A program made the position numbers and the translations under genes. A stretch of 64,000 nucleotides of DNA from Chloroflexota bacterium (GTDB taxonomy: Bacteria > Chloroflexota > Anaerolineae > Anaerolineales > Villigracilaceae), in NCBI GenBank assembly GCA_016219545.1, contig JACRMH010000048.1, positions 94,782-158,781 on the forward strand, given 5' to 3'. Below, one piece after another: positions 61,387 to 64,000 of the stretch. Under the pieces are notes generated by a model, which searched no databases, was not told the origin of the DNA, and saw nothing but the letters and a program-made list of their open reading frames with translations. Position 1 is the first letter of the stretch. Every line of letters starts with the position of its first letter.

Positions 61387-62538
61387 ATGACCCGCGCGCA
61401 AAAAGCCATCATTGCATTTCTTTTCATCATCGCCCTTGCCTTCATCGCCAGTGTGGGGATTTATGCATTCCAAAGTTACCGCGCCTTCGTCACGCAGCCC
61501 CTGGGACCAGCCCTTCCATCCGCGCCATTAAGCCTGCCTCCCACATGGACACCCACTGTTAGTTTGGTAACCCCTGAACCAACTCCCACCCACTCAACAC
61601 CCATACCCGGCGCAGAGGCTTACATCCCAACACCTTTTTCAATTACACTAGCGCCCCGCGTCGTTTGTGGCGGACCTGACGTGATGAACATTATCGTCGT
61701 GGGCGCAGACAGCCGCTCCGATGGCTATCTCTACGGTCTTGGTGATGCCATCCGCCTCGTCCGTGTGGACTTTACCACGCCGAAAATCACTGTCCTCGAA
61801 TTTCCACGTGACCTATGGGTGGAAATCCCATACATCGCCGATAATCTCAATGGACAGGATCATGAAAAATTAAACCAGGCCTATTTGTATGGTCAGCCCG
61901 GTTTTCGTTATTGGGATGACCCAAGCGGCGGTCCCGGTTTGCTCTCACTCACCCTCGACAGGAATTTTGGCGTCCATGCCGATCATTATGTAGCCGTCAA
62001 CATGCGTACCTTCGTCAACGTGGTCAACGCCGTAGATGGCATTGATGTCACCATTTCAAATGAAAAATCCGCAAAATTATTCGGACTTCAAATCGGCGAG
62101 AATCACTTGAATGGCGACGAGGCTCTCAAGGTTGTACGCAACCGCGGAAATGGCACCTTTGGGCGGGCCGACAACCAGAACATTGTTTTGTGCGGACTTC
62201 GCAAAAAGCTCACCAGCCCAGGCGTGATCACAAAAATACCGGAGTTGATCCAATCATTTCAAGATAACATCCTCACCGACTTCACGCCTGAACAACTTTC
62301 CCAGCTGGCCTGTCTCGGCACAAAAATGCCGCCACAAAATATTCTCTTCGCGACCTTTCCTGAAGAGCTATTTACACAGACTCATATTTTCGACCCTGTT
62401 TTCGAAAAAGAAGTTTTTACCTGGGATGTGGACTTCAACATTCTAGCCGACTATGTCGCGCAATTTCAGGCAGGCACCTGGCCTCAACCAGTCCCCGCCA
62501 AACCCGAATCCACCAAAACCGAGATCGTATGCCAATGA
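61387..62538 (+). CDS. LytR-CpsA-Psr (LCP) family ligase
   Basis: A 383-residue type II membrane protein. One membrane segment (about 8-30) is followed by a Pro/Thr linker and the LCP domain: MNIIVVGADSRSDG, VRVDFTTPKITVLEFPRDL, ADHYVAVNMRTFVNVVNAV and LNGDEALKVVRNRG. LCP enzymes attach glycopolymers to the wall or to proteins. The stop overlaps the rsmA start. No ribosome binding site is seen. Confidence 0.92.
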   Translation: MTRAQKAIIAFLFIIALAFIASVGIYAFQSYRAFVTQPLGPALPSAPLSLPPTWTPTVSLVTPEPTPTHSTPIPGAEAYIPTPFSITLAPRVVCGGPDVMNIIVVGADSRSDGYLYGLGDAIRLVRVDFTTPKITVLEFPRDLWVEIPYIADNLNGQDHEKLNQAYLYGQPGFRYWDDPSGGPGLLSLTLDRNFGVHADHYVAVNMRTFVNVVNAVDGIDVTISNEKSAKLFGLQIGENHLNGDEALKVVRNRGNGTFGRADNQNIVLCGLRKKLTSPGVITKIPELIQSFQDNILTDFTPEQLSQLACLGTKMPPQNILFATFPEELFTQTHIFDPVFEKEVFTWDVDFNILADYVAQFQAGTWPQPVPAKPESTKTEIVCQ

Positions 62539-63377
62539 ATCCATTCTCCATTCCCCCGCTCGATGCTCACGCTGTCCTTAAACGCTTTCACCTGCACGCA
62601 GAAAAAGGCCTTGGGCAGAATTTTCTTCAAGACTCGTCCGCTCTCGAAAGAATCGCTCTCGCCGCTGAAATTAAAGCGGATGACTGCGTCCTTGAAATTG
62701 GTCCCGGCCTTGGGAGTCTCACCCGCTATCTGGCTGTCTCTGCCAAAGAGGTGATAGCGGTCGAACTGGACCCGGACCTGCTTGCCCCACTAAAAGCAGT
62801 CCTCACGCCTTATCAGAATGTGCGCGTGGTTCAGGGTGACATTTTAAAATTAACCATTTCAGAGATCATTCACACACCAGATTATCTCGTGGTTGCGAAC
62901 ATCCCCTACAACATCACATCCGCCATTATCCGCCATTTACTTGAAAGCGACCCGACACCGCGCCGTGTAGTATTGACCATTCAAAAGGAAGTGGCTGAAC
63001 GCATCTGCGCCAAAGCCGGCGACCTGAGTTTATTGGCGCTCAGTGTGCAAGTGTATGGCAAGCCCAGCATTGCCTCCATCATCCCTGCCTCCTCCTTTCA
63101 CCCCGCGCCTAAAGTGGATTCAGCAATTTTGCGGATCGACATTTACAATGAACCGCTCATTCCACGCGACATGCTAAGGACATTCTTTAAACTCACCAAG
63201 GCGGGTTTCAGCCAAAAAAGAAAAACACTCCGGAATTCGCTTTCATCAGGTTTGCACATCAAACCTCAAGAAACTGAGACATTGCTCACTTCCGCAGGCA
63301 TTGATTTCATGCGCCGCGCGGAGACCTTAAGTATAGAGGAATGGAAAAGGTTGTGTGAATTACACACAAAAAAATGA
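62529..63377 (+). CDS. rsmA: 16S rRNA dimethyladenosine transferase RsmA
   Basis: A 282-residue enzyme (KsgA) that dimethylates two adenosines near the 3' end of 16S rRNA. Motifs: GLGQNFLQDSSALERI, SAM site VLEIGPGLGSLTRYLA, VQGDILKL, catalytic NIPYNITSAI and a C-terminal helical part FFKLTKAGFSQKRKTLRNSL. The start overlaps the LCP gene by 10 bases. A second ATG at 62535 is possible. Confidence 0.96.
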   Translation: MPMNPFSIPPLDAHAVLKRFHLHAEKGLGQNFLQDSSALERIALAAEIKADDCVLEIGPGLGSLTRYLAVSAKEVIAVELDPDLLAPLKAVLTPYQNVRVVQGDILKLTISEIIHTPDYLVVANIPYNITSAIIRHLLESDPTPRRVVLTIQKEVAERICAKAGDLSLLALSVQVYGKPSIASIIPASSFHPAPKVDSAILRIDIYNEPLIPRDMLRTFFKLTKAGFSQKRKTLRNSLSSGLHIKPQETETLLTSAGIDFMRRAETLSIEEWKRLCELHTKK

Positions 63378-63396
63378 AATCATAGGAGACTTGTCC

Positions 63397-63975
63397 ATGC
63401 GAAACAAAATAACACCAAATTATTTCCCTGCCCTCATCCTACTCGCAACTGCGGTTATTGCATGTAACATGCCAGCCGGGTCTACACCCGTAAATATCCA
63501 ACCGCCGCAGGTTTTGCCGACACAAAATGACATGCCTCCGGTTGAGTCCACCCAGCCTGTAGCCGCTTCCCCCGAAGCACTCGTTACAACGCCTGCGCCG
63601 GCCGAGGCTGTAATTCAAACCAACCTGCCTACTATCACATTGGATGGCGGGACGGGCTATATCTTCTCCACCCAACAGACGACCAAAGATGATCGTGATA
63701 TATGGTGGAATGCCGTGCAAATTGTCCCCAACACGGGATATCGCATTGTCTCTCTGGGTGTCATAAACAGTCCGCTGGATGTAGGTGCGCTTACTTTTCC
63801 GAATCAATCACCAGCATTTCTTGAACCCGTGATCGGTGAAGCCTTTGGTCTGGAGATCAACCGGGATAACGCGAAAACATACGCCATCATTAGGGTGATC
63901 AAAATGGACAGTGAACGCAGGGTAACTTTTGATTGGGTATATCCCTTCAATGGTGCTGTCACCATTAATCCATAA
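63397..63975 (+). CDS. Lipoprotein, unknown
   Basis: About 192 residues. The signal sequence ends in VIAC (Cys23). A Pro/Thr/Gln-rich linker leads to a beta-rich region (TLDGGTGYIFSTQQTT, DRDIWWNAVQIVPNTGY, RVTFDWVYPFNGAV). I recognise no family. AGGAG precedes ATG 63397, which decides the start; it begins 19 bases after the rsmA stop. It is a substrate for Lgt and LspA. The window ends 25 bases later. Confidence 0.82.
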   Translation: MRNKITPNYFPALILLATAVIACNMPAGSTPVNIQPPQVLPTQNDMPPVESTQPVAASPEALVTTPAPAEAVIQTNLPTITLDGGTGYIFSTQQTTKDDRDIWWNAVQIVPNTGYRIVSLGVINSPLDVGALTFPNQSPAFLEPVIGEAFGLEINRDNAKTYAIIRVIKMDSERRVTFDWVYPFNGAVTINP

Positions 63976-64000
63976 CGCTCCGCGTATAAACTCTCTGATC

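Noticed and set aside
1..64000. tRNA, rRNA, CRISPR, prophage or complete IS element
   Set aside because: I looked in the gaps and found no cloverleaf, regular spacer array, integrase or transposase. The palindromic repeats are dispersed and do not form an array.

Overview
The window looks like a chromosomal segment of a bacterium from the phylum Chloroflexota, probably class Anaerolineae. This is an inference from the style of the proteins (proline/threonine-rich lipoproteins, LysM-M23 proteins, LiaF-like membrane proteins) and from the moderate GC content; no rRNA or ribosomal-protein marker is present to confirm it. Housekeeping and envelope genes dominate. I see no tRNA, rRNA, CRISPR array, prophage or complete insertion sequence. 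Non-coding stretches hold many hairpin terminators, palindromic repeats and a few gene remnants.

Layout. 1-5.1 kb: a secreted carbohydrate-active protein cut by the left edge, and a penicillin-acylase-family enzyme. 5.1-10.8 kb (mostly minus): membrane proteins, VanZ- and DedA-family proteins, an S9 peptidase and mnmA. 10.9-16.2 kb: a HAD phosphatase, a VWA lipoprotein, a receiver-GGDEF cyclase and a GH13 glucosidase pseudogene. 16.3-21.1 kb: three tandem paralogous lipoproteins, each with LysM, a lysozyme-like region and an M23 peptidase domain. 21.3-25.4 kb: OsmC and a TlpA-like thioredoxin, a divergent cNMP-binding/NifU fusion, and a three-gene LiaF-like membrane operon. 25.5-33.8 kb (minus): a secreted SGNH-like protein, then a TetR-headed run with two membrane proteins, a double flavodoxin-fold protein, a DUF4188 protein, an alpha/beta hydrolase and an epimerase, with a decayed second epimerase copy. 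33.9-46.7 kb (plus): purine nucleoside phosphorylase, a GNAT enzyme, a membrane sensor with a C-terminal HTH, an S1-domain protein, FtsK, a PgsA-like enzyme, Lgt, an ABC exporter and a GAF-GGDEF cyclase. 46.7-53.5 kb (minus): threonine aldolase, RluD, LspA, alanine racemase, GNAT, DUF1761, cystathionine beta-synthase and YbaK. 53.6-64 kb: Rel, MoeA, VKOR, a small Cys/acidic protein, a TrmH-family methyltransferase, a CDF-like protein, a YabE/Rpf-like 3D-domain protein, an LCP ligase, RsmA and a lipoprotein.

How they work together. Many genes serve the envelope. Lgt and LspA mature the lipoproteins that are abundant here. Alr supplies D-alanine. The M23/LysM, 3D-domain and LCP proteins cut or decorate the wall. 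Rel, two diguanylate cyclases and the cNMP-binding protein point to nucleotide second-messenger control.

Most notable. A roughly 94-bp palindromic repeat sits in frame inside alr and adds about 30 residues. Two copies of a small element with terminal inverted repeats abut stop codons, and one appears to supply the stop codon. Several genes have a TATAAT-like box 6-7 nt before the start codon with no ribosome binding site, which suggests leaderless transcripts. Gene remnants show local duplication followed by decay.
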